Made by a program: the position numbers and the translations under genes | Assembly (NCBI RefSeq): GCF_041381155.1 | Contig: NC_091134.1 | Location: 41,189,338 to 41,253,337, forward strand | Length of the DNA: 64,000 nucleotides | Reading direction: 5' to 3' | DNA from: Argopecten irradians | Taxonomy: Eukaryota; Mollusca; Bivalvia; Pectinida; Pectinidae | The notes under the pieces: generated by a model | What the model was told of the DNA's origin: nothing | Databases searched by the model: none | What the model saw: the letters and a program-made list of their open reading frames with translations, nothing else | Part shown: piece after piece, positions 45,033-57,900 of the stretch | Numbering within the stretch: position 1 is the first letter of the stretch | Layout of the letters: each line of letters begins with the position of its first letter

Positions 45033-45943
45033 CATTTCTTGACAGTGATACACACGTACTCTCAATCTTAGATAGGTAGTGTAAAACTTGCTACCTTTAT
45101 GTTTTTCGTGTTGGATATATCAACCATTGAGAAATTAATATGCAAGGAGCTATATGTAAGATCCAAGTTGCTTACTATATATTAAAAAAATATTGTCTTA
45201 TTACAATGTAGTTTTTAATTAAAGAAATAACAGGCGAACTTGTATTTTTCACTTACCAGGGTTGTAAACTTTACATGTTTATCGCCCTTTATATTTCAAG
45301 TAAAAAAATGAAAGTCAAGTCAATTCTTTTATTTTGATGTTTTAGGTTTGAATCAATATGTCAATTATTGTCCAAAGAACTTTTACTCTGTCGGCGGAAT
45401 AGCATCTTAAAACGACAGTTGTAAATATAAAACAAATACAACATAGTACAATGTACATGTATTTATTCATCTTCACAAAAGTTACATAAATATGATTTAT
45501 ACAAAATATACAAATTGTAGCTTTTACATACTACTTACTTCCATTCTGTACAACACTACAAAATGACAAACCCAAATGATACATAGGTGTCACAACATAG
45601 TGATTTTTTTTCTTTGGCAGGAATGTTAACCATGAAATTACTGGACGGAATGGACGTTTACATCTTTATTTGCCATTTAAATTGAATTTCCTTATTAGCA
45701 TCCGAAGAACATGAGGGGACAAAAGGTGAATATTAAAATTGCAGTTCGGATATCACAGTTATTCATTTGTTGAAACCACTATAGTCTCACAGCATGTCAT
45801 TGTTCACTGACACATCATCTTTTATTTACGTATATATACAAATAAGAAACATATCACAGATTAAGTTCAATGATTGGGTCTCTGAACAAACGTAGTTTGC
45901 ACGAGTACAATTTATTAACGGTTCTCTCTAACCCTGCTTATTT
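45033..45943 (-). other. 3' flank of SPAG17
   Basis: No coding sequence. On the minus strand an AATAAA signal lies at 45911-45916, about 30 bases past the stop at 45944-45946, and probably ends the transcript. The rest is AT-rich. Confidence 0.45.
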
Positions 45944-48900
45944 CTATCTCACGTAGGTAGAATCTGGTTGGGGTGGACCTGAAAACAAATACAGAAAGTT
46001 AATAAAATAATTGGCCTCATATGTTAAACGCATTTATCTAAGAATTCAAATTCGTAATGATTTCATAATTATGTATGCAAAGAGAAACATTTTAAGCCTA
46101 TTCAGCCATAAAATGTTATATTGGACTATTCTAGCCTTGGGAACAAAAGAGTGCAAATATGCGTCAAGGGGTAAACAGGTTTGAGTTGAGTAAGAAGACT
46201 GACCTGGGAAGGGGTTTTTCCTTGGTCTGATGATCCCCGTACTCTGAGGAGGACGTGTGGAGACGAGTCGTGTTCCTGGGGACTTCCCTCCTTGGGGACT
46301 GTTTGGACTTCTATTATCATAAGCATCAGCAGTCAAGACAGGTAAGTAGGTTAAGGACCGCACAATGTAAACTAATGACCTTAACATGTCATACTAAATT
46401 AAATAATTATAATGGGCGATAAGGATTAATGGTCTTCAAATGTTTTGTTTTGATAGACATCAGTCTAAAACACAGTAAAATGTGTCTTATTTGTGTGGGT
46501 TTTTTTTTTTTTTAATTTTGAATTTTTTTTTTACGTTTTAGTAGATATACATAGAATACTAGTACTGTATGATGAATAAGCAACCAAAGATGCCCAAGAT
46601 ACAATAGTGTAAGCAATCGGCAGAAAAATGTGTCACAGCTAAAATCGCTTAAAAACACTGAAATAATAATGTCTGAAGTATGCATATTTAATTGGGAATT
46701 GTTTTAAAACAAGCTTCAAAAAAGGATATTTGCTGTGATGGGCAGGAAGAGAATATCTGTTTCTGTGACAATCTCCAAGTCATGTCGGATAGACCCGACC
46801 CCAGAATCTCCCTCCACTCCAACGGCAATGGCATACAGTTCACACTCCAAATCTGTCTTCATCCCAGCTGCAATCTACAAAAAAAAAAAAAACAAACAAA
46901 AAAAAACAGATTTTAGATTTATTGGGATATTTCATTGTGTCTGAAAATTTAGAAAACAGACTATTTTATCTTAAGTCTGTCACAAAAACAATCAATGTTC
47001 TGATATCTAAATAGCATCACATGTCGAGTGTAGACAACTGCTCTTAGACCTTCAAAATATATAGACTATCTGGACAGATCACCAGATTCCACCACTAAAA
47101 CACGAGAGTCACTCACCGGTCCCAGCCTGTAGTTGATCCTGAGACCAGTAGCTGGAGGAGGCTGTCTGATTTTAAAGCGACAGGAATCCACTCCTGTGTT
47201 CTTGAGACAAACAGTACAGACATAAGTGTTTCCCTCTCTAAGCACTCCAAAGTCGACCTCCTCCGGTAGTAGGATCAGCCCTTTCATCCTATCCAACTGG
47301 ACTTGAGAGGGGATAGAAGCTCCGGCTGTCACAGACGTGTTCACCTTCCGGCGTACACCTCCTTCAACAGTCTTATACTGCATTGTTCAAAAAGAAAAAA
47401 GTACATTATTTCAAATATCTCATTATTGTCTCTACTTCGAAATGAGGAAAGTTAAAGAAAAACACACACTAAGATCTTGCATCATGGCTTTTAGCTTCAT
47501 GATCGAGAGGACTACATATTATCTTACTCACCTTGGTGTTAGGGATAGCCCCCGGTCGTCCTCCCTTGATACCCCTAGGGAGTACCACCGCCTCCTTTCT
47601 AGGCCGGCCAGTCACATCCATCTTCAAACTTCTTGTTAGGATAAGCTCACTCTCTCCCTCTGGAACTTCGCCAGTGGAGTAATCTACAAAAGAACATTAT
47701 AATCAGTGAAGTAAAATATAACCTTTAATAACATTAAAAACAATTTTCTCAATATCATTGCCTAAATTCACAGCTTAAATGGAAATCTGGCACATTGCAT
47801 TGCTATTGATTGAACTGAACACATTCCATTCCCCTGCAGCACCACTTTTGATGATATATGGTTTCACTTTCTAAGTACAATATATAAAGCTGTTTGTATA
47901 TTTGAGGTTTATGTTACCTTCCTCCTCCAGAGGTTGCTCCATGATAATGGCTGGGTAGTCTAGCTGTGATGGCAGGTCTGAGGGCGAATCTATCTGACCA
48001 CCAGCGTGCTTAGGAGTGGGATTATCTAGAAAAAAATTATCGGTTGTTTTATAAGGTGTATACCTATGAATTTATATTTTTGCGCCACAATTAGTAATTA
48101 TTGAAATATATCTTATAGGATAAAATTATTTACACCAGGTATTTCCTTCCCAACAAAATTAATGAGAAGTCTTGTAAAGTCTGTGTCAGATACCCAAAGA
48201 TTTACCGTATATTTGTGCATATGATGCTCACTCACGTATAATACAGAAGTATGATTTTCAGTTTTATTTTAGAAAAACTATTACAAAAAATCTGTCCCCT
48301 AATCAAGTTTTTTTTAAAGGAAATGATTATAGCATTAAATTGAAGTCATATTTTCTAAACTCACATGGTCGGCCAGTGCTTGTTTTAACAGCATGTCCTG
48401 GGGTGGGATTATCTGGACGAAGTGGCGCTGGAGAGCCTTGACCAGTAGCATGGGCTGGGGTAGGATTTCCTGGGCGGATACCTCCACGGGACGGAACAGT
48501 CTCCGCATACACTGGAATATACAAAACAAAGATTTTCAAATCTATTATATCTATGAAACAAAACTGCCGATAGGATGGAACGAGACATTATACAATTAGA
48601 GTAGATGTCATGGCAGAGGCATAAGAGGAAAACCTTGATATTAGATCTACAATGAGCAAATTGAAAACATGAAATAATTATAATGAAAATATTCCATTTT
48701 CCACACAGCAACACTGACCTGCATATGAAATAGGAGTGTCCGAGACTTGTTTTGGATGGAGGGTGTCCACTGGTGAAGTGCTTGACCGATCACTCTGGAC
48801 AGAGGTCACTGCTGCTACGGCTGTAACAAATCAAAGATAGCATATAGTAAAGAATTTTCAACTAAATGGATAATGATAAAGAAATAGAGATTTGCATTTT

Positions 48901-51900
48901 TATATTAAGTTGCATTGTACAAACATTTTGACTTACATCTTGCGGGGTAAGCACTGGTGTCCGGAGAGATTTGCTGGGGATTGTTACTCTGGCTGGACGA
49001 ATTTCCTCGGACAGCTTCCGTTCCATCCTTCCTTGGATCCTCTGATAATTGTTGGAGAATCTCGTCCACATCCTTTGCCTGAATAACAAATATCTTAACT
49101 CTATTAAAAGGACTTCTATAGGTATCATTGTGCTGTAAAGGCATGACAAAACCAATCAAAGACTAGCCTCGTCACATTGCTTCAATTTGACAGAGGATTA
49201 GGTTCAGTGACATTTTTTTTATTTTCTGAGCTCACCAAGTGTCATAAACGGTATTTTGCTCGTTTCTAGGATTGGTACTAGTAATCAAGAGAAATCGCTT
49301 TTTCTAACCTGTGTAAGGAGAAAGGCTTTCCCGAATTCGCTGTCGAAGTAGGTAGGGATCCTTTTCTTCCTAAGGGCATCTCTGCCATCTATTTCTTGGT
49401 TAATCTCTCTCTGGTCCCTCTCCCAGTCCGCCATAGTACGTTTAGGCTGAGGGGTAGGGGGAGGACTTGGTACTGGTGGTGCCGTCACTTTTTCATAGAT
49501 ACCTTTGATATTAGCTGTTGTGAAATTAAATCATACAATTTTAGAAAACATTCTACTGAAATATTTTATATACGTTTTTGTCGAAGTCGAGCATCTGCAA
49601 TTAACTAAATTATATGTATGGTGTTTTAAATATTTTTTACTCTGCTACACTTGTGACAAGAGAGGGAATTTTTGGCTGTAGCAATTTGCGATTGATAATT
49701 CGGACATAAATTTTCCTTTTTCTATTTTTAAACTAAAAATTGTAATTGTTTTTTTATGATTATCCTCATTGCTAATGATGTCATCAAATGTAAAATCTAC
49801 TGCATTACCTGGTTCATACTGAGGCAGTTCTCGCTGAGCCGTCTGAAGGCCAATCTCTGTAAGATCTGCAGCATGTATCCTCTCCTCATCTGTCCTCGGA
49901 TCGACTACCTGCATCATGTTAGTGACCTTGTTTCTTTCCGTCACAAACTCAGCGTATTCCTTTACACCTGCCTGCAGGCTGTACGATAGAAACAGAAAGT
50001 TATATTTAGATTTTCCCCCAAGTGTAGCAACCTCTACATCAGAAGATAAATTACTAAAAAAAGATATTATTTTTGCACAATTAAGAAACAAATATAAAAC
50101 AAATGTAAGCAATTCCAAACATTCTCCACTTTTGGAACAATGTTTTGAGTATAAGATAACAGTTATTTACCAATCACAAAATGCTATATTTTCAGGTTAC
50201 TTGAGAAACAACTTAATTCTAATTACTGTTATTTAGCAATATTAAAGTTAAAGAAAATATCTGAGAGATGGATTTGGTGTAAGTCTTTTCATGACAAAGG
50301 TGTACATAGTGTCAAAATTTCCTTACCTTTCTCTTAGAGCTCCTGACACAGGCTTGTACTGTATAAGCTGTCTTAGTTCTAAGATATTCGGACATTTTAG
50401 TATTGGGATTCTAACTGGCTGTCTCACTGCTGCTCCGACTGACAGTCCCTGTCCAAGGTTCTTCCCGTATCCTGGTCCGGGCGTTTTGAATTCCTTTGGA
50501 GGAAGAGTTGTTAGATCTCTACAGCGTATACCTGGAGGTATGATGGACTCCTGGTCATACTTCTTAAAGAACTTTTCTGATGGACCTCCCAGGTATGGTT
50601 TGAGAATAGTAATCCCTTGTACTCCTGGGTAGTCTGGGAGGTCATCCTTTAGCACTGCTGTGGCAGGACTGTGTTCTGCTGTGGTTATATACTCAGCAAC
50701 ATCCTGATATCTTAATAATTCTGTACCACTTCCATCAGAATGAAGAATGAAAAACCGTGGAGCATGTTCTCTATAAGATGTCAATTTTTTATCCATTTTA
50801 CCTTCATCCATACTAGATTCAGACAGAGCATCACCATTTACAGGAATCACAGTAAAGTCGCCATTGCTTTTCACATTAAATACATTTCCGTCCGAGTCGA
50901 CAGTTTCCACGACCACATCTGCATTATGGCAGAGGATGTATTGAAGCTCTCTCTCGGGGAGAAGTTGTTCCATGTTTCTGATTGGACGAGGGTAGTAGGT
51001 GAGGGTTCCCTCCATGTCTACCTCCACTCGTCCCCCGTCATGCTGGTGTAACATGTAATACCCATCTGGGAATACGTTGATAGTCGTACCATTACCAAAT
51101 ATGGTCAAGTTCTCACTCGTTAAACAATTGAATTCTACAGTAGCATAAGCAGGACATTCCACCTTCACAAACTTTACTGTTTGTGTTTCAAATTCCTTTA
51201 TATCTGAAAAGAAAGAAAAATAAAAACATAGATTTCACCTTAGTTTGAAATGATGATAGATTATGAACACATAAAAATCTCGTGCTGCTAAGCATACTAT
51301 AAAAATCACTCTTCCTATTTAACAAAAAACTTCTCTTGAATAAATAGAAAGATAGACAAACATAACGCACAACCACATTTCCTCTAAAAGCTGTTGGAAC
51401 TTGTACCTGGATCGGCACTATTCTATGATTAAATTGTGCATCTAAATTCGCATTCATGATCAACTTATATCATTTCTTTCTGTAAAGGTATTAAAATAAG
51501 TAAATACCATTGTCCTCGAATTCGTCTTCTCCGGTAGTTATCTGGTTCTCCTTGTAATACGTGGTAATCCTTGTACCATCAGCATGCTCTATGATTGTAG
51601 TGCCGTCTGGGTAACTAATTGTGATCACATGGTCATCTCTTGTTGCCATCGACTATACAAAAACAATTTTTACAAAGATGAGCTTCACATCTAGTGACAT
51701 TTTAAATTTTTCGGATTTTAAATTGATGAATGTTTTCTCTTAGCCTTGTGAGAGAAATCAACAATTTCACGACATTGAGTTTCATTTTATAATCCTAGAG
51801 TTGGGAAACTGAGACAATTAAGCCAGCTCTTCGCTCATTGACAACAATACAAAGATGATATTGTAGCAATACCGTGATAACAATGCAATTAAACAAGGAT

Positions 51901-54900
51901 GTTAGAAAAAGTACAACTAAATTTTCACGCTATCATGGAAACAAATGAAATGATATAACAATTGGTCATTCAATCACATCACATCAAAACCAGACTGGCA
52001 TGGAAAAAGTATTTTTCATACGGAAGGTTGTAACCATGCAAGAGAAAAATAATTATTCATCCAATTAGGATTGAAGCTACTGAACCCCCGTGGAGTATTA
52101 TATGATTTGTTGTAACCTTTAGAGCAATGAAACAATGAAAGGTTCTAAAAGTCATGTCAAATATGCTATCCTAATAATACCAGTGAAGCTTTGATAATTA
52201 CCTGACTTGTCTGAGGGTCGGAGGCCAAACTGATCATCACAGATTTAAGTTCTTCCATATTGCCATCACTTCTACAGGCCACCTTTTCCCCGTTAGGGTA
52301 TGTTGTCACCCACAATCCCTTTTTCTCTGGCACCTCCTCCTCTGGAGCCTGCTCTGCAATCTTATCGTGGGATTTGTTACTCTTCCCCTTTGCACTTGCT
52401 GCTGCAATCAAGCAAAAGGGAAGAATAAGAATAAGATACTTTCTTCATACGCTATGGATTTGATCAGGTTTGAAAAATTCATAACCGTAAGACAGTTCAG
52501 AACATATTTATTTAAAGGTTTTACCTGCTTTCTTGGTGGGAGTTTCTGCCCTTTCTCCAGTCTGACTGCGAGCACTTCCTGCCCGCTGAGGTGAACTGCT
52601 ACTGCTACGCTTCGTAGCCCAAGGTCCAGTATGGACACTAACTGTACCATCAGCATATAGCACCTATAGAAGATAAGTCAATCAATAGGACATATAGGTA
52701 CTACTTGAAGGTCAAATTTCAAAGACTGGCGAACCTCGATTGACCCATCCATCTTTTCAATGTTTAAGATTGTCCAAACTTACCTCGATTGACCCATCCA
52801 TCATGTTTTTGACCACTGTGCCTTCTGATGTAATGATTCTAGACTGTTCTGACAATGCGTACTTCCTACGTTTGGACTCGCATGGTTGTTCACCGCGCGT
52901 TTTAAAGGGATAACTCTGTTTGATGAGTAGACGACGGTCATCATCAGACAAGGGCTTCATTCCTGGCAAACAAAGAAAAATTACCCTGATAATATTGGTA
53001 ATGAATAGATAAATATTATAAAGCAAAAAGTATGAAAAGACATGGAGTGAATTGCATTGCTAATGCATTAAATACTTTTTCAGCCATCTGTCACACTCGC
53101 TCATCTTTGCATGATGGATAGCCATACAGCTATTTAAACATTTTTTTTCATTTGATACAAAGCTTCCTTTTGCAACCCTATCTGACCATTTAGACAATTT
53201 TTAAGCTATGAATCTGTATTTTATTTTGACCTAAAAAAACCCAGCTGACAGCGAGATGTACACACCAACAGAACTCTCCAGCAGGTATTTGACACTGAGG
53301 CCGTCAGGTGAGCTCACATACAGCTGCTGGAAGGGCTGCAGAACAGGTTTTTCTTCATCCTTCTTTTCCTCTTGATCGTCTTCCTTTTCTGTTTCTTGAG
53401 GCTACAAATCATGAGGCAATCCAGTTTTGATTTACTTTAAGGCATTTCCCCACCCTCATCTATTTTCGTGTAATGATATCATTTTTTATAATTTCTTTAA
53501 CTTCAAATATTTCATTCATTCTTTATATCATATTTATACAGCTTAGAAAAAATAACAACAAGGAAATACATCTAAATAGTAGTTCAATGATACAATAATT
53601 TCTTAATCGTTCATGATATTCATTGCAAATAAATTACACGCCTCTCCAATCTAGTATATATCATTTATATGTAGTACTTGATTGATAAAGTGTACAGATC
53701 TTTCGACACATCATTCTTCAGTAAACTTACGGTTACAGGAGGAGGGGCCTCAGGGGTAGGTGCCCCCTTACCCTTGTCACCCTTCTTGCTCTTCGTAGGA
53801 GATGGTGGGGGTACAGGACTAGGGGTCGTAGGTGGTGGTACATACACCTTAGGCTCATATTTCTTACCTGGAAAAAACAATCAAGTTTTAATTTTAAAAC
53901 TACCTTGAGAGCTTTCCTGGGTTATAACAGAACATGATTTTTTACCCATTTCACAAGCTCTTACTAGTAAAACTCCTATAAAAAATGTTATTGAAATATT
54001 TGTTTATTGTTAAAATGCTCAACATGACATATTCCAAAGTACAAATCATTTATAAAGTAAAAATTTCTATCATGTAAAACTAAGGTATTGACACAAATCT
54101 TGGTTCAGATTTTATACAATTGTCATGGTTACTATTAATAAAACAACCATGTAATACACGACATACACTAAATAAATCAACATAACATTACTGATAAAGA
54201 TACAGACCGTCCTGAGAAACTCCTGTAGGACCAAACTGACTAAGTGATAGTGACATGCCGTCCTGTAGATTGGCAGTTATGCAGCCAAAAGCACTGACTG
54301 ATTTAGTTTTCTTCTCGTCAGATCTGGCTGAGTTACTCCTAGCTGTACTGCCAGCGTCACCATCCCTAGTCATCTTATCTCCTGTTACAAAAACAATCAA
54401 AACTTTTATAACACATTTTAATATCAGTACATGAATGATCGCTCTATACACCCAAACACATCAGACGCATAAAGATTATCTGGTTAAAAATGCTAAAGTA
54501 AGTTACATAAAAATGTATGACCCAACAACTACATTAATTTTAGTATAATTTGCATGGTAATAAGAAGAATTCAATCTTCTTGTCAGCTACAAAATTTTTA
54601 AAGCAATACAAGTTTTTCCTTTGATGTAGATCACAATGACTTTTTCAGCATACACTGTGTATCATACATGCATTTACCATGTCTCTGGGTAAGTATTATA
54701 TAAAACAATACCTTTATATCCTATATGAAGATCAATAAAGTATGTTTATATTGTTACTGACAGGGTACCAAAATATATTTAGACATTGGCCATGGACACC
54801 TACCCTGATCCTTCTCTGATTTCTCATGTTCTGACTTCTCCACCTCCTCTTTGTTTTCATCGTCATCTGTCTCGCTATCTTCTCCACGCTCCTTTGGGTC

Positions 54901-57900
54901 AATGACATGAACACAGAACACATGACCATCCTTCAGTACAGAGGTCTTTACAGAGTTTGTACCCTGAGTGAACTCTAGCTTCTCTGTCCTGATCTGACCA
55001 CCGTCCGAGGGGAACAGGGTCGTGGTCATTCCGGCCACATGAATGAGTTTGTTACCAACATCATAACCAGTAAACTGGATACAAAAGAAAAGAAATCATC
55101 TGAATGTCGGTGAATGATATTGTTAGCAAGATAATTTGGCTATTTAAAGCACTCGATAATTATGATGAGGCATAACCGGGAAGTTTTCTGTAATACTGTA
55201 GGTCAAACATTAAAATATAGGTCACAGTGACTTTCTTTTGATTATGACAATCACTAAGTAAACTTTTGACCAAAGCATTAACTTCTAGAACAAGTAGTGT
55301 GCTTCTGGAGCACAAGATAATTTACGGGCCAGTAATGACAGGACCCCAATATTATATGATGACCACTACTTACAGGCCAGTATTTTTCCTCCACAGGGGC
55401 AGCATCACCTTCCTCCTTGGGCTGGTCGTCAATCGGCTCCTTGGCAGAGGTCTTAGACTTAGCACTAGCCCTGGATCCTGGTGCTTTCTTTTCCTCCTTC
55501 TCTTTATCAGCCTATTTTAGAAAGGATATGATATGTATATTTGACAGTAAATACATCAGATGGTTTGATTTATTCAACAACCAAATGTCTTAAAATATTT
55601 CAATTAGACCAATGGAAGCAACCTACCTTTTTGCCAGATCTGACTCGTTTTGCACTCTTCTCTCGTTCCTTTTCTTCCTCTTCAGCCTTCAATCTATCTT
55701 GTTCTTCCTTGTATGCCTTTAGTGAGTTAGCCCTGACAAACATGTTAGCAGATGTAGGGCGCTCCTGACTACTAGAACGAGAGTTCTTACCAGGGCTTTT
55801 AGATCGACCTGTCATAAAAATAATGATTTAATTTAATGACATTTGATACAACTAGATACAGTTACATACTGTATATTTCTTGTAATTCATTCCAATTTAT
55901 TGAAGTTCAAGGAAATTAACTTGACCATGAAGCAAAAGTCAATCCCCTGCAGCAACAATACAGTTAACTGTTTGTAATTTAATTGTATATGGTCTAAAAG
56001 ATCACAAAAGTTAACATACTTGGTGATTTGCGAGGAGACTTGCGGCCCTTAGCCGCCTTCTCCGCAGACTTGATGCTCGCCTCTTCATCATCCCTCATCT
56101 TTACTAACTCCTTGGAGAGCATTATAGCCTGGTACTTAGCTTCCTCTTCCTGGTTCCAGTCTGCTATAGATTCAGCCACACATTCCATGTAATTTCTACA
56201 GGAAACGTACATAGAAGAGATATTATTTTATATTCTGAAAAACTCCAGTGATCAAGAATATAATTATAGTGACCGCGTCTTAGAAGGAAGATCACACGTC
56301 ATAATCTAGGCAAACAGAGTCTTATTTCTATTAAAGATATGACATATTGTCAAATGTTTCTACAGAAACTAAACTAACAATATGGCCCAGTGGTTCAATT
56401 TCAGTTGCTTTACATTAATTGCCCGACATGTTCAATTTTCATTTATTTGCTGCAAAACAGGCCAATTTATCTTCAATAAAAAAGGGCAGTATGAAGGGAG
56501 TCCTTCATAATTTCTTAAACTTTTGTCAGTATGTTCACCATCAACTATTGATGATTTGAAATGCTTCCAGATGCAGAAGTTTTATGGTCTTTATTTCAAA
56601 ACACCCCTGAACACACATTAGAACAATTCTCATTCTGAGGCTAGAACAGTTCATTACAGATCTATAGGACAGAGATGACTGAGTATATAAGCAATAATAC
56701 ATACCTAAATCCCAGGTTACAATGGAGCTCAGTGTGCCAGTCCACGTGATTCTGGAGCTCCAGACTGGAAGGATTGTGGAGGACCAACATCAGGGAGTTA
56801 TCTCTCTTATGGTAGTACATGTCCATGAAAGGCAGCAAGAAGGAGGCTTCCTTGATAATCTGTGAGAATTGAGATATAATTGATATTACATTTCAGTATT
56901 TTTAATTGTCTATCATCAATGATACAATTATAATAGTATAAACACAAAATCTTCTGCAAGTATAATTAGTTAACAGTCGATTGTATCATTTACTTGAGCT
57001 TGAAATATAATACTCTATCTAAGATAATGCACAACAAGTCTGACAATTGAAGGATTCATTTCTTATCATAACCAGTCAAAACAAGGACAAGGGACTTATT
57101 GTGATCAGCAAAACAACAATGGTCAAGTTTACGTTTTTGACCATTACCTGTAAGAGGACATGGGGCTCATAGTGCTCAGCAAAACACCACTGGTCAAGGT
57201 TACGTTTCTGAGCATCAACAATCTCCATGAGACTCTCCTCGGTAGTCTTGTCAGGCTCTGTTTCCACAACGTCCAGCTCATCCTCTTCCTCATAGTGACG
57301 TACAGGCTTACCTTCCTCATCCTTCTCAAAGTGCACTGCAACAACGAGTACCATTGTTTTATAATTTACAACCAGAACAGATATATGATCAATGTTATTT
57401 TAGGTTTCACTTAGTTTGTTTCTTTCTCCCTCTTTTTTAGACATGAAATGTTTATATAGTTAAACTCAGTTAAAGGTTAGTGATTCCAGAATCCAGATTT
57501 ACTTTGAATTATCCATTTTTTATTATAACAGAAGGAAATTTAAAAGTGCAATTAAAGTATTTGGATAAGCATTGCATTGCAGTTTGAGTACGGTAAACAG
57601 TATGGATTTAATACTAGGTCAGAAAAAAATTACCGCAAGAAGGTAAATGCGACTAACCTGAGTTACTCCTTGACCTGCGGCCACCAGAACTTGACCTTGA
57701 CCTTGATGGAGGTCGCAGTATGCCTTTCTTGCTATCAGTGCTGGAAGGTCGTGAGCCTTCCCTCTGATCCTCGATGGAGACAGACTTATCCTCAGTCTTC
57801 ATACTTTTGGTTGTTGTTGGGGACATTGCTGCTAAATAGCAAACAAGTTAACATTAGACATTATTCTACAACACTGCTTGACTAGTTGGGCAGCAAGTAT

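Noticed and set aside
47337-47639. 100-residue plus-strand frame opposite SPAG17
   Set aside because: Antisense shadow crossing two real SPAG17 exons and their intron.
48220-48262. CCGTATATTTGTGCATATGA like the CCGTATT transposon tips
   Set aside because: No inverted partner found within 1 kb, so not called as an element.
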